A program made the position numbers and the translations under genes. Shown one piece after another: positions 47,056 through 55,902 of a DNA stretch of 64,000 nucleotides. Under the pieces are notes generated by a model. That model worked only from the letters and a program-made list of their open reading frames with translations. It had not been told where the DNA came from and searched no databases. Numbering within the stretch: the first letter of the stretch is position 1; every line of letters starts with the position of its first letter. Origin of the DNA: Geitlerinema sp. BBD 1991-9 (GTDB taxonomy: Bacteria; Cyanobacteriota; Cyanobacteriia; Cyanobacteriales; Geitlerinemataceae); contig LWRO01000002.1 in NCBI GenBank assembly GCA_001657325.1, positions 222,285 to 286,284 on the forward strand. Direction: 5' to 3'.

Positions 47056-47793
47056 ATGAATGCCAAAGACATTCTCAGCTTAATTCATCCAGCCATCGCC
47101 GTTGCATTCGTCTTCCCCATCGTGGGAATCGTGGTGAACTTCGCACTGCAAACGCGCCAACGGCGATTACATCCGAATGAAAGTAAAAAAATTCCACCCG
47201 TGGTGGGACGCGAACATCTCAAATACGGACGTTGGCTGACGGGTTCTGTCGTCGGCGTGACGTTAATCGCCCTAGCGTATTCAATTTTTATCAAACAACC
47301 GTTTTTTACGGGAAAACCGCCGTTTCAAATGGGTTTTATCATTGCCATGTTCGTTTTCACCATTGCAGCGTTAGTGCTGCTGTATCGAACGCGGCCGAAT
47401 CAACCTCTGTGGCGGGCGGTTTTTGCCACGCTTTCGAGTGCAGGATTAATCGTGCTAGGTTGCCAAGACGGCGTGTTTCGTCGCACGAGCGAATGGTACC
47501 TTTCCCATTACTACTTCGGTATTGTCGTCTCGATTCTAATGGTAGTTTCGCTGACCATCGTTCCCGAAATCTACAAACACCAACGTTGGCGCGTCACCCA
47601 CACGGTTCTCAATACCTTAGCAGCGTTACTGTTTCTCGGACAGGCGATGACTGGAGCGCGAGATTTATTGGAAATTCCCCTCAGTTGGCAAGCACCTTTT
47701 TTATATCAGTGCGATTGGCAAAATCGCGTGTGTCCCGAACCACAGTCTTCTCAACCCGTTGAGGGACACGTCGCCAAAGCACCGAGGTTTTAG
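47056..47793 (+). CDS. DUF4079 family membrane protein
   Basis: The 245-residue protein starts MNAKDILSLIHPAIAVAFVFPIVG and has about six membrane helices (10-30, 60-80, 88-105, 115-135, 145-165, 178-195). Histidines in LIHPAIAV and SHYYFGIV could bind haem, as in the related cytochrome b561/DUF4079 group. The C-terminal tail (CDWQNRVCPEPQSSQP) is soluble. The function is not established. The ATG at 47056 was chosen because the first helix begins there. Confidence 0.85.
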   Translation: MNAKDILSLIHPAIAVAFVFPIVGIVVNFALQTRQRRLHPNESKKIPPVVGREHLKYGRWLTGSVVGVTLIALAYSIFIKQPFFTGKPPFQMGFIIAMFVFTIAALVLLYRTRPNQPLWRAVFATLSSAGLIVLGCQDGVFRRTSEWYLSHYYFGIVVSILMVVSLTIVPEIYKHQRWRVTHTVLNTLAALLFLGQAMTGARDLLEIPLSWQAPFLYQCDWQNRVCPEPQSSQPVEGHVAKAPRF

Positions 47794-47799
47794 CGGGTG

Positions 47800-49836
47800 A
47801 TGGTTTCTCTCGATCGAGTACTCGTCGTCGTTCCCGTTCTCAACGAGGAAAACACCATTGCTTCCGTCGTCGAAACCCTGAATGCCATGGGATTGAAACG
47901 GGTTCGAGTGGTGGATAACGGGAGTACGGATAACAGCGTTGCCGTAGCACGGGCGGCAGGAGCGCAAGTGCTGCGCGAACCCGTTCCCGGTTACGGACGC
48001 GCCTGTTGGCGTGGCATTGAAGACCTCATTGAAGGCCTTGAATCGAATGTCGAGTGGGTGCTGTTTTGCGATGGCGACGGGAGCGACGATCTGACGGAAT
48101 TGCCCATGTTTTTTGAGTGGATCGACGATCGAGCCGATCTGGTTTTAGGCAACCGTCGCGCCACTTCATCGGGACGACAGGCGATGACAGCGGTTCAGAA
48201 TTTCGGAAACGCCCTCGCCACGACGTTAATTGCGTGGGGATGGGGACATCGTTACCGCGATTTGGGGCCGCTGCGCCTGATTCGTCGATCGAGCCTGGAA
48301 CAGTTACAAATGCACGATCGAGGCTTCGGTTGGACGGTGGAAATGCAAGTCAAAGCCGTCGAGTGTGGGTTGCGAGTCGTGGAGATTCCGGTGGGATATC
48401 GTCGCCGTCAAGGAGGTCGATCGAAAATTTCGGGAACGATCGCGGGGAGTTTGCAGGCGGGAAGTGTCATCCTCAGCACCTTGGGAGGGTTGTTCCTGCG
48501 CCGTTTGTGGCACTCATTTCGATCGCAACCCAATTTAGCGCTCTCAATCGTCAGTGCGGCATTGGTGCTAATCGGTTGTGCGGCAATCGCACCCAACGGC
48601 GACTTCCGACAAGCCGAGGCGGTGGTGGGTTTTGGGTGGGGAATTGCCGTGATGAGTGCGGGATTTTTCCTCAGTTTAGCGCTGCCGCACGTCAAAGGAC
48701 TTTGGTTTTGGGGAGTTGCCGTTCTCGCGCGGTTTTTGTTACTTCCCATGTACCCCGGCAACGATGTTTGGCGCTATCTCTGGGAAGGATACATTCAAAA
48801 TTTGGGGTTTAGTCCCTATCATTTTCCACCGAATGCTGAAGTTTTAATCCCCTATCGAACGGAATGGTGGGAACTGATTAATCGAGCCGATACTTCAGCG
48901 ATTTATCCACCCATTACACAGATGGGATTTCGAGTTTTGGCGGCGATCGAACCTTCGGTTTTACTGTTCAAACTGGCGTTTATCGCCGCTGATTTAGCAG
49001 TTTGCTGGTTGTTGGCGCGGCGGTTCGGCAATCGTAAAGCCCTCAGCTATGCCTGGAATCCTTTGATTCTCTATGCCTTTGCTGGGGGCGCACATTACGA
49101 CAGTTGGTTTATTTTGCCGTTGGTGGTGTCGTGGTTGCTGTTCGATCGTGAAACGTCTCGAAACACACCTCGAGTGCGCTGGGTTTGGAGTGCGCTGAGT
49201 TTGGGGATCAGTATTGCAGTGAAGTGGATTTCGCTACCCATTTTGGCGTTTCTGATGCTATCGGTTCGTCTGCGTCAGTCGATCGCTGTTGTCCTGTTGG
49301 GGATTACGCCGTTTGTCTTAGCTGCAATTCCATTTTGCAACCTCAATTCTTGTCCGTTAATTCCCGTGAATTCGAGTTTTGTGGTTTATCACCGAACTGC
49401 TGATTTCATTCCGTATTGGGTCGGACAGATCGTTCCCGAATCGCTGCATCGAAACTGGTATTTTGGTATTCCTCTCGCTTTTGTGGTGTTAGGGCTTCTC
49501 GCGGCTTCTAGACAATCGAAAAGCACTCACAAATTCTTGGATTTTTCTGAATCTTATTTATTGGGTTTGCTCGTTTTTTCTCCCATAATTCACGCCTGGT
49601 ACTTAACCTGGATCGTTCCGTTTTCCGTTGCAAGTCGGAATTTGGGAACTCATCTCGTCAGCGTTTCAGTCTTTGTCTACTTTTCGATTCTCTACGCCTA
49701 TGCTTTGGGAAATTTTTATGATGCTTGGAATTTGTCTGCTTCCGAACGGAGTTTGATGTGGATTCCGTTTGTTTTAGGGTTTTTCTGGACAAAATTGAAG
49801 CCGCAAACTTTTAAATTCTTGGAGAAACAAAAATGA
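47800..49836 (+). CDS. Fused GT2 glycosyltransferase and GT-C-like membrane glycosyltransferase
   Basis: The 678-residue protein combines a GT2 domain (1-220: VVVPVLNEENTIASVVETL, VVDNGSTD, WVLFCDGDGSDD with D-x-D, GWTVEMQVKAVECGLRVVEIPVGYRRR) of the DPM1/polyprenyl-phosphate type with a C-terminal region of about 12 membrane helices (240-670), including PGNDVWRYLWEGYIQN and HYDSWFILPLV as in GT-C mannosyltransferases. One domain would charge a lipid carrier and the other transfer the sugar. It starts at ATG 47800 (GTG at 47797 is possible), 6 nt after DUF4079, and overlaps DUF547 by four bases. Confidence 0.86.
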   Translation: MVSLDRVLVVVPVLNEENTIASVVETLNAMGLKRVRVVDNGSTDNSVAVARAAGAQVLREPVPGYGRACWRGIEDLIEGLESNVEWVLFCDGDGSDDLTELPMFFEWIDDRADLVLGNRRATSSGRQAMTAVQNFGNALATTLIAWGWGHRYRDLGPLRLIRRSSLEQLQMHDRGFGWTVEMQVKAVECGLRVVEIPVGYRRRQGGRSKISGTIAGSLQAGSVILSTLGGLFLRRLWHSFRSQPNLALSIVSAALVLIGCAAIAPNGDFRQAEAVVGFGWGIAVMSAGFFLSLALPHVKGLWFWGVAVLARFLLLPMYPGNDVWRYLWEGYIQNLGFSPYHFPPNAEVLIPYRTEWWELINRADTSAIYPPITQMGFRVLAAIEPSVLLFKLAFIAADLAVCWLLARRFGNRKALSYAWNPLILYAFAGGAHYDSWFILPLVVSWLLFDRETSRNTPRVRWVWSALSLGISIAVKWISLPILAFLMLSVRLRQSIAVVLLGITPFVLAAIPFCNLNSCPLIPVNSSFVVYHRTADFIPYWVGQIVPESLHRNWYFGIPLAFVVLGLLAASRQSKSTHKFLDFSESYLLGLLVFSPIIHAWYLTWIVPFSVASRNLGTHLVSVSVFVYFSILYAYALGNFYDAWNLSASERSLMWIPFVLGFFWTKLKPQTFKFLEKQK

Positions 49837-50696
49837 GACGAGAATACTACTCAATTTTACTGGCATCGACATTACTATTCGCATCTGGATGTGCGATCGA
49901 GGCGCAAGTTCCCTATGGTGAAGACGTTTCGATTGAGGAAGTATCTAAAGTCGCACGAGGCGAACCGTTTACCTACGAGGACTATGAAACTGTCTTGTCG
50001 GCTTACGTCACAGAAGATGGATTGGTCGATTACGCCAGTTTGAAAGCTAATCGAGAAATTTTAGACCGGTTTCATGCCGATCTCGCGGCACTTCCGAAAG
50101 AGGTTTACGAGGGTTGGACGGAGTCCGAAAAAATTGCATTTTGGGTCAATATTTATAACTCGCTTACCCTACAAGCCATCATCGACAACTATCCTGTAGA
50201 TAGTATTCGGGATATTCCGGGGGTTTGGAAACGGTTACAATTTACCGTGATGGGAGAAGGAATGACGCTCGATACGATCGAACATGGAATTTTACGCCGA
50301 GAATTTAACGAACCCCGCATTCATATGGCGTTAGTTTGTGCGTCGATCGGCTGTCCGTTGCTACGAACAGAACCTTTCACCGGAGATCGATTAGACGAAC
50401 AACTCGACGAGCAAACCCGCGTGTTTTTAGGATTCGATCGAAACTTTCAAATCGATCTCGATCGAAACGAAGTTTTACTGTCGTCAATTTTTCAATGGTT
50501 TGGAGAAGATTTTGAAGCGACTTACGGAACTTCGGACAAATTTGAGGGACACAACGATAAAGCGCGTGCGGTTTTGAACTTTGTCAGTCAGTACGTCAAT
50601 GATGACGATCTCAGCTATTTAAAGCAAGTCGAGTATCGCCTTAAGTATCTCGATTACGATTGGGGTTTAAACGCACTCACCCATCGCCAATCGTAA
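49833..50696 (+). CDS. DUF547 domain lipoprotein
   Basis: The 287-residue protein has a lipoprotein signal (MRREYYSILLASTLLFASGCAIEA; lipobox A-S-G-C) and the DUF547 core: FTYEDYETVLSAYVTEDGLVDYASLKANREILDRF, AFWVNIYNSLTLQAIIDNYPV, FNEPRIHMALVCASIGCPLLRTEPFTGDRLDEQLDE and FLSSIFQWFGEDF-like end. The family is cysteine-peptidase-like and of unknown function. ATGA overlaps the glycosyltransferase stop, so the two are co-translated, which hints at an envelope glycan context. Confidence 0.9.
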   Translation: MRREYYSILLASTLLFASGCAIEAQVPYGEDVSIEEVSKVARGEPFTYEDYETVLSAYVTEDGLVDYASLKANREILDRFHADLAALPKEVYEGWTESEKIAFWVNIYNSLTLQAIIDNYPVDSIRDIPGVWKRLQFTVMGEGMTLDTIEHGILRREFNEPRIHMALVCASIGCPLLRTEPFTGDRLDEQLDEQTRVFLGFDRNFQIDLDRNEVLLSSIFQWFGEDFEATYGTSDKFEGHNDKARAVLNFVSQYVNDDDLSYLKQVEYRLKYLDYDWGLNALTHRQS

Positions 50697-50761
50697 ATCC
50701 CCTGATTTCCAATCGTAACTTGCATGGCGTGGTATTTTGAGGATCGAGCCTCTAAATTACG

Positions 50762-51358
50762 ATGCTGATGCAAAAGTGGAAACTGCTCGACTCCGAATTT
50801 GTCGTTAACCATCGCTGGTGTCGCGTTCGCCGAGATCGCGTCGAGTTACCCAGCGGTGAGGTGGTTGACGATTTTTTCTTGAACGTCCGGCCGGATATTG
50901 CACTGGTTTTAGCGATCACCCCAGACGGAGAAATTATCTTCGTCCGTCAGTACCGCCACGGGGTTGGTGAAATTCTGTTAGAGTTACCCGCAGGTGCGTT
51001 CGAGCCGGAAGTCGAAGAAGCAGAAGCAGCGGCGAAGCGGGAGTTTGAGGAAGAAACCGGATATTGTGTCGATCGATTGAATAAAATCGCCACGCTGTAC
51101 GACAATCCGGTGAAAGATACCAATCGGGTTCACTTGTTTCTCGCGGAAGACGTGACGTATTCGGGGGAGCGCCAACTCGATCGTACGGAAGAAATTGAAG
51201 TGGTACTCGTACCGATTTCAGAGGTTCCCGGTAAGCTTCGATCGGGAGAGATTTGTGTAGCGGGAACTATTGCAGCTTTACTGTTGGTGTTGTCGGCTCG
51301 TTTTTCGACACCGTTACTCGATCGAGAGATGGAACACTTTAAATTTGCAATGGATTAA
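50762..51358 (+). CDS. Nudix hydrolase, ADP-ribose pyrophosphatase type
   Basis: The 198-residue protein has the Nudix box G-x5-E-x7-R-E-F-x-E-E in GAFEPEVEEAEAAAKREFEEETGYC and the ADPRase lead KWKLLDSEFVVNHRWCRVRRDRVELPSGEVVDDFFLN, with VRQYRHGVGEILLELPAGA. It hydrolyses nucleoside diphosphate-X compounds, probably ADP-ribose. The ATG at 50762 is followed by a second ATG at 50768. Its end overlaps the convergent GDSL gene by 20 nt. Confidence 0.93.
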   Translation: MLMQKWKLLDSEFVVNHRWCRVRRDRVELPSGEVVDDFFLNVRPDIALVLAITPDGEIIFVRQYRHGVGEILLELPAGAFEPEVEEAEAAAKREFEEETGYCVDRLNKIATLYDNPVKDTNRVHLFLAEDVTYSGERQLDRTEEIEVVLVPISEVPGKLRSGEICVAGTIAALLLVLSARFSTPLLDREMEHFKFAMD

Positions 51359-51959
51359 ACGACAACGGATTAAACCACCAGTTTGGTGAACTTAAAATAA
51401 TTCTTGCTATTTTACGATACCCCTTTTGACGAGGGTGGCTTCCATCGTTCTCGGCAACTTCTCGGTAATAGTCTCGATCGAGTACCAGTGGATTGTATAG
51501 ATCGATAAACGGAACGTTTAACGTCGAACAGACACTTGAAATGCGATCGGATAACTCGAGAATACGGTAGTTTTGTTCGGGATCTTCAACCGGTGGCGAA
51601 CTAACGAAAAGGACGGGATACCGAGTTGTTGCATCTGTTAAAATTGAGGTTGCATTCTCGATCGATTCCGAGATCGAAACTCGCTGTTGTCCGTTTTCGA
51701 TCGAGGTGTCGTTCGCACCAAAAGAAAAGACAATCCGTGCGTCACAACCTGAAGGAAACCTTCGATCGCATTCCGCGTTCCAACGGTGAAGAATATCGAG
51801 ACTCGTTTCACGACGAATTCCAAGATTGTATCCCGTTACATCGTATCCCTCCTGGCGTGCGTGAGAACAAACACTTCCCACCCATCCCAAACTCGTTTCA
51901 TCGCCAGTACCTTGAGTAAAAGAATCTCCAACAAAGCAAACTCGGATATCGGATTTCAT
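51339..51959 (-). CDS. SGNH/GDSL-type esterase
   Basis: The 206-residue protein has the SGNH blocks: I, VCFVGDSFTQGTGD (nucleophile S in G-D-S); II, G in YNLGIRRETS; III, FSFGANDT; V, D-G-S-H in NDGSHPRQKGYRKIA. It hydrolyses esters or thioesters; the substrate is unknown. There is no signal peptide. ATG 51959 is the natural start (MKSDIRVCFVGDS). Confidence 0.92.
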   Translation of the reverse strand: MKSDIRVCFVGDSFTQGTGDETSLGWVGSVCSHARQEGYDVTGYNLGIRRETSLDILHRWNAECDRRFPSGCDARIVFSFGANDTSIENGQQRVSISESIENATSILTDATTRYPVLFVSSPPVEDPEQNYRILELSDRISSVCSTLNVPFIDLYNPLVLDRDYYREVAENDGSHPRQKGYRKIARIILSSPNWWFNPLSFNPLQI

Positions 51960-52200
51960 CGAACTTCATCTAACGTCGAACAATATTCGATCGATGGGTA
52001 GAGACGTGATTCTGATGTTTCATCTATTGGGTATCTTGTTTTGTTGAATTTGTCAATCCTTTAAAGATTTAAAATTGTCGATCGAACCTCTCAAAAAACT
52101 CGATCGGCATCGGTATAAACGCTGACAGTAGATATTTTACGTTTATTTTATATTAGGTTTATAAAATAGCATAGATTCGGCCGTTAGCAGAGTCCCCAAG

Positions 52201-53466
52201 ATGGATTACAAACAAGAGATCATCACGACGATTCACGATTTTGGCTGTGACCTGAACTTTCTCGAAACGCGAACGATTCAACTCAGCGAGCAATTCCGCA
52301 CCGCGATTCTGATTCCTGCCTTATACGACGAACTCGAAAGACCTGCCTTAAGTGGAATTCGAGACCACCTCAGCCAGTGTCGCTTCGTCAAAACAGTGGT
52401 TGTCTCCCTATACGCTCAAACGATCGAGCAATACGCTAAAGCCATCGAATTCTTTAGTGTCTTACCCCAAAAAACCTTTGTCATTTGGGAAAACGGATCG
52501 CGGGTAACGGGAATTCTCGAACGACTGCGAGATCGAGGACTCGATTTACTGCGATTCAGAGGCAAAGGTCAAGCCGTGTGGCTCGGACTCGGTGTCGCCA
52601 CCCTCGAAGCTGAAGCCATCGCGCTCCACGACGCCGACATTCTCACCTACGATCGATCCTATCCCCTCAAGCTCCTGTTCCCACTCCTCGAAAAAGAATT
52701 TGGCTTAGCCTTCAACAAAGCCTATTACGCGCGTCTCGGAAATGAAACCCGCAACCTGAACGGACGAGTGGCGCGGCTGTTTGTCACCCCCTTGTTAACT
52801 GCACTCACCGAACTATTCGGCTATCGCGATTACCTACGCTACCTCAACGCATTCCGCTACCCCCTTTCCGGCGAATTCGCACTCAACAGCGATTTGGCCT
52901 TAACGACACGCATCCCCGGAAATTGGGGACTCGAAATCGGTATGTTAGCTGAAGTTTATCGCAGTGTCGCCCAAAAACGCATCGCACAAGTCGATCTGGG
53001 AATTTTCGACCACAAACATCAAGACTTGGGTCAATCGAGCCAACACGGCTTGCAAAAAATGTGTCGCGATATCCTGCACTCTGTGTTGCGAACCCTCACT
53101 GAAACCGAACAAGTTGCGATCTCGATGGATCACATCCACGCTTTGCGGGTAAAATTCCGTCGCGAAGCACAAGACTTTACCCGTCAGTACTTCGTCGATG
53201 CCGTTTTCAACCAACTCCCCTACGATCGACATCAAGAAGAAGTCATCGTCGAAGTGTTCGAGCAGGTTATCCTCGAAGCCGGAGAGCAGTACTTTATCAA
53301 TCCCGCCGGCGCGCAAATTCCCGATTGGACGCGAGCTTTGGCGGTCATGCCAGACTTGCGCGAACAACTGCAAGCAGCGGCCATGGCTGACGCACAAGAC
53401 GTTTTAGCGATGTCGGCTTCCGAAGCCAACGTTTCGATTTCCAACGATCTCGTCGCAGCCGGGTGA
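52201..53466 (+). CDS. gpgS: Glucosyl-3-phosphoglycerate synthase-like glycosyltransferase
   Basis: The 421-residue GT81-like protein has ILIPALYDELERPALSGIRDHL, FRGKGQAVWLGLGVATLEAEAIALHDADI (D-A-D metal and donor site), NKAYYARLGNETRNLNGRVARLFVTPLL, PLSGEFALNSDLALTTRIPGNWGLEIGMLAEVY and DHKHQDLGQSS. It matches GpgS, which transfers glucose (or mannose) to 3-phosphoglycerate on the way to the compatible solute glucosylglycerate. The phosphatase gene GpgP is not next door. The ATG at 52201 follows AGAGTCCCCAAG. Confidence 0.88.
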   Translation: MDYKQEIITTIHDFGCDLNFLETRTIQLSEQFRTAILIPALYDELERPALSGIRDHLSQCRFVKTVVVSLYAQTIEQYAKAIEFFSVLPQKTFVIWENGSRVTGILERLRDRGLDLLRFRGKGQAVWLGLGVATLEAEAIALHDADILTYDRSYPLKLLFPLLEKEFGLAFNKAYYARLGNETRNLNGRVARLFVTPLLTALTELFGYRDYLRYLNAFRYPLSGEFALNSDLALTTRIPGNWGLEIGMLAEVYRSVAQKRIAQVDLGIFDHKHQDLGQSSQHGLQKMCRDILHSVLRTLTETEQVAISMDHIHALRVKFRREAQDFTRQYFVDAVFNQLPYDRHQEEVIVEVFEQVILEAGEQYFINPAGAQIPDWTRALAVMPDLREQLQAAAMADAQDVLAMSASEANVSISNDLVAAG

Positions 53467-53614
53467 GACAAATCGGGAGGCGGGGAGGCGAAGAGAAGGC
53501 TAGGGGTTGAAAACTCTACGCTCTCGGTCTCCCTATCTCTCGCTCTCCCCATCCCGAAATCGATCTCGTTGTACAAAAAAACGTCACGCTGTCAGCGTCA
53601 GCTCGAGTTCCCAG

Positions 53615-54232
53615 CTAATTGGTCTTGACCTTATAGCTCCCTACGATAATATTGGCATCCTCGAGATAGACATCGTAAGCTTCGTTAATACCGTAAATAT
53701 TGAGGATATAAATTGTTTGGCCGTGTTGCTCGATGTAGCTAACGGCATCGAGATCTTCTCCCTCAACGTTGCGTCCGCGCCAATCAATACGAACGCTACC
53801 GTCCGGTTGCAACTCAGAATTCTGCCAGGTGACCTCATCGAGAGCGCTGTTGTATCGATCTTTAAAAAGTTCTTCTAGCTCGTTCTCGCTCAGCTCTTCT
53901 TCAGCTTCAAAATAAATAACCTCGCCACCAAACCCGCTATCAGAGGAAACAAAAGTCAGTCCGTTTGCACGAGGTTGTTTGGCATAACCCTCTGGAAACG
54001 AAATTTCAAACGCATCATCGGGAGCTTTGTAGGTGTTTCCCGCTGTTGCCTCGTCGTCCTCTGTTGAAGCCTCTGGAGTAGGAGACGGACTCGGTGTTGT
54101 GGGAGGTGTTGTTTCCGCAGGGGTTGGTGCTTCGCCGTTTTCTGAAGGTTCCGTATCTGTACCACCACCGCAGGCTGTGAGGAGTAGGAGACTCATCACA
54201 AGCGGGACAAACAGGTGTCGGTAATTTTTCAT
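53615..54232 (-). CDS. Hypothetical lipoprotein
   Basis: The 205-residue protein starts MKNYRHLFVPLVMSLLLLTAC (lipobox L-L-T-A-C). A disordered threonine/proline/glutamate-rich linker (24-62) leads to a globular domain YKAPDDAFEISFPEGYAKQPRANGLTFVSS...GEVIYFEAEEELSENELEELFKDRYNSALD. The beta-helix pattern resembles PsbP-like/DUF1795 folds, but this is uncertain. ATG 54232 was chosen for the signal peptide; the earlier in-frame codon at 54331 is not supported. Confidence 0.8.
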   Translation of the reverse strand: MKNYRHLFVPLVMSLLLLTACGGGTDTEPSENGEAPTPAETTPPTTPSPSPTPEASTEDDEATAGNTYKAPDDAFEISFPEGYAKQPRANGLTFVSSDSGFGGEVIYFEAEEELSENELEELFKDRYNSALDEVTWQNSELQPDGSVRIDWRGRNVEGEDLDAVSYIEQHGQTIYILNIYGINEAYDVYLEDANIIVGSYKVKTN

Positions 54233-55902
54233 AACTGTTCGGCTGAAGTCGAACAATGTCAACTTACACTCGATCGTACAGACTTGATTGTACTTGACCT
54301 TGGCAACTGTAACGGACACTAGCCAATACACTCGGAGCTTCAGAGTGAAGGTTAGAAAGTGTCAGACGTGCGATGCACTGTTGGAGAGGGACGAAACGCG
54401 ATCGCACTGCTGGTGAGATGCTATCTGCGATGCAGAGGATCGTTCGGCTGTTTTGAGAAAATCTCGATCGATCCGAACGATAGTACCATCGATGGAGAAA
54501 GACAGGGTTCAAACTCACCTATTGGCATCGATGGAACCGTTGTAAGAACGAGATAACGATTCGAGATCGATCGAAACGAGGTCGCGATAGGATTGCCTTC
54601 TGGCGTAGTCGTGAATTGGCGAGAGATTGTCGAGGGAGGATGGAGAATTTCATCTTGAAGCTCGAGAACGCATCAGATTTTGTGGATATATCGATCGACG
54701 ATCGTTGAGTCGATTTTATAGTCAGTTTTATAGATAAATGTCTAGTTGCTTTCCACATAGTGAACATCCTGAAATACAATTTAAATTTTTTATCACGTTG
54801 GTCAAGCCTCAACTTTAAGCATAGAACAATAGTTATGTCGTACAAGCTTTAGTTTACTCAAGCTCTAAAACAACGATTCGAGCAAATTTTCAAATTGGCT
54901 GATGGCCATACCAAATTTTATGGTATTTTTAATGCTTTTTTATTTAAAAATACCTCAAGAAATTACAATCAAAAGGCGTTGTTTACCTTGCGTACTAGAT
55001 TATTGTTGAGATCGAAAGAATAAAGTAAAAAAGTAATATGCACCTTGAATTTTGATTTTAAGAAAGACAATTTTTATTTTTATAGGATTTTTGATTCTTA
55101 AAATATACCATGCCTGAATGTAAAAAAAATTGCTGTTTCTTGATTTTTGCTAAATTTCAATCCTGAATTAAGATTCAGAATATAATTTTTTATAGCTCGA
55201 TCGTATTTGTGAATATGATTTACACAAAACTCTAAGATTTTAGAGTTTTAAGATTTTACAATGCAATTTAAGTAGTCGCATTATATTTTGCAAAAATGCA
55301 AGATATGCAAAGATTTAAAATTTTAGAAGATTTAAAATTTGTTCGATGTTGTGCAAAGTTGAAAGATACAAAAAATTTTTGTTCTATCGTTTTATCCGTA
55401 AAATTACTGATTTTTTATAAGTACGAATACGCATACTACATTAAGTATTAATAATTAAGTAATTTTGAATTATAGCACGGATATTTTTTACGTGTGAATA
55501 ATGAATAAATTTCCGTAAAAACAAGGGGTTTAACAAGTTCTTTAATTTCAAGAAAGCTGGCATCACAAAATTCACTAAAACTTCAAACAAAAGCACCTAA
55601 GAACGATATATGGTTGAAGGTAGTATCAGGGGCAATCTGTAAGTAATTCAAAAAACTAAAGAATTTGATTGGCAATACTTAAGATCGATAAAATCGAAAA
55701 TTCACCTTTCCAGAAAACCCTAGAAAGGCGCATTTAGTATGCATTAATTCAACAGAAATCGAGCTTTAGCTCGAAATTTGAAGTGCTGGCTTAAATGGAA
55801 ATTCGTAGTTTTTTGAATTCGAGCAAATTTTAGAGTATTGCGACGATAACTCTCTCAAAGACTCTCAATCTTGTTTTCTCGAACTCATAATTGGCTCGAA
55901 CC
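54233..55902. other. Long AT-rich spacer of 1.67 kb without genes
   Basis: About 54840-55860 is strikingly AT-rich (many A/T runs, only rare CGATCG sites) compared with the rest of the window. No frame over about 65 codons except one antisense to normal-composition sequence at 54519-54845, which lacks any recognisable motif. Short direct repeats such as GATTTAAAATTT (about 55313-55340) occur. No tRNA, repeat element or terminator was recognised. It precedes a secreted PEP-CTERM protein gene. Confidence 0.7.

Noticed and set aside
54500-54520. GGTTCAAACTC as a tRNA T-loop
   Set aside because: No acceptor stem, D-arm or anticodon arm could be assembled around it.
54519-54845. 108-codon minus-strand frame in the AT-rich spacer
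   Set aside because: No motif, no ribosome binding site, and basic low-complexity content.
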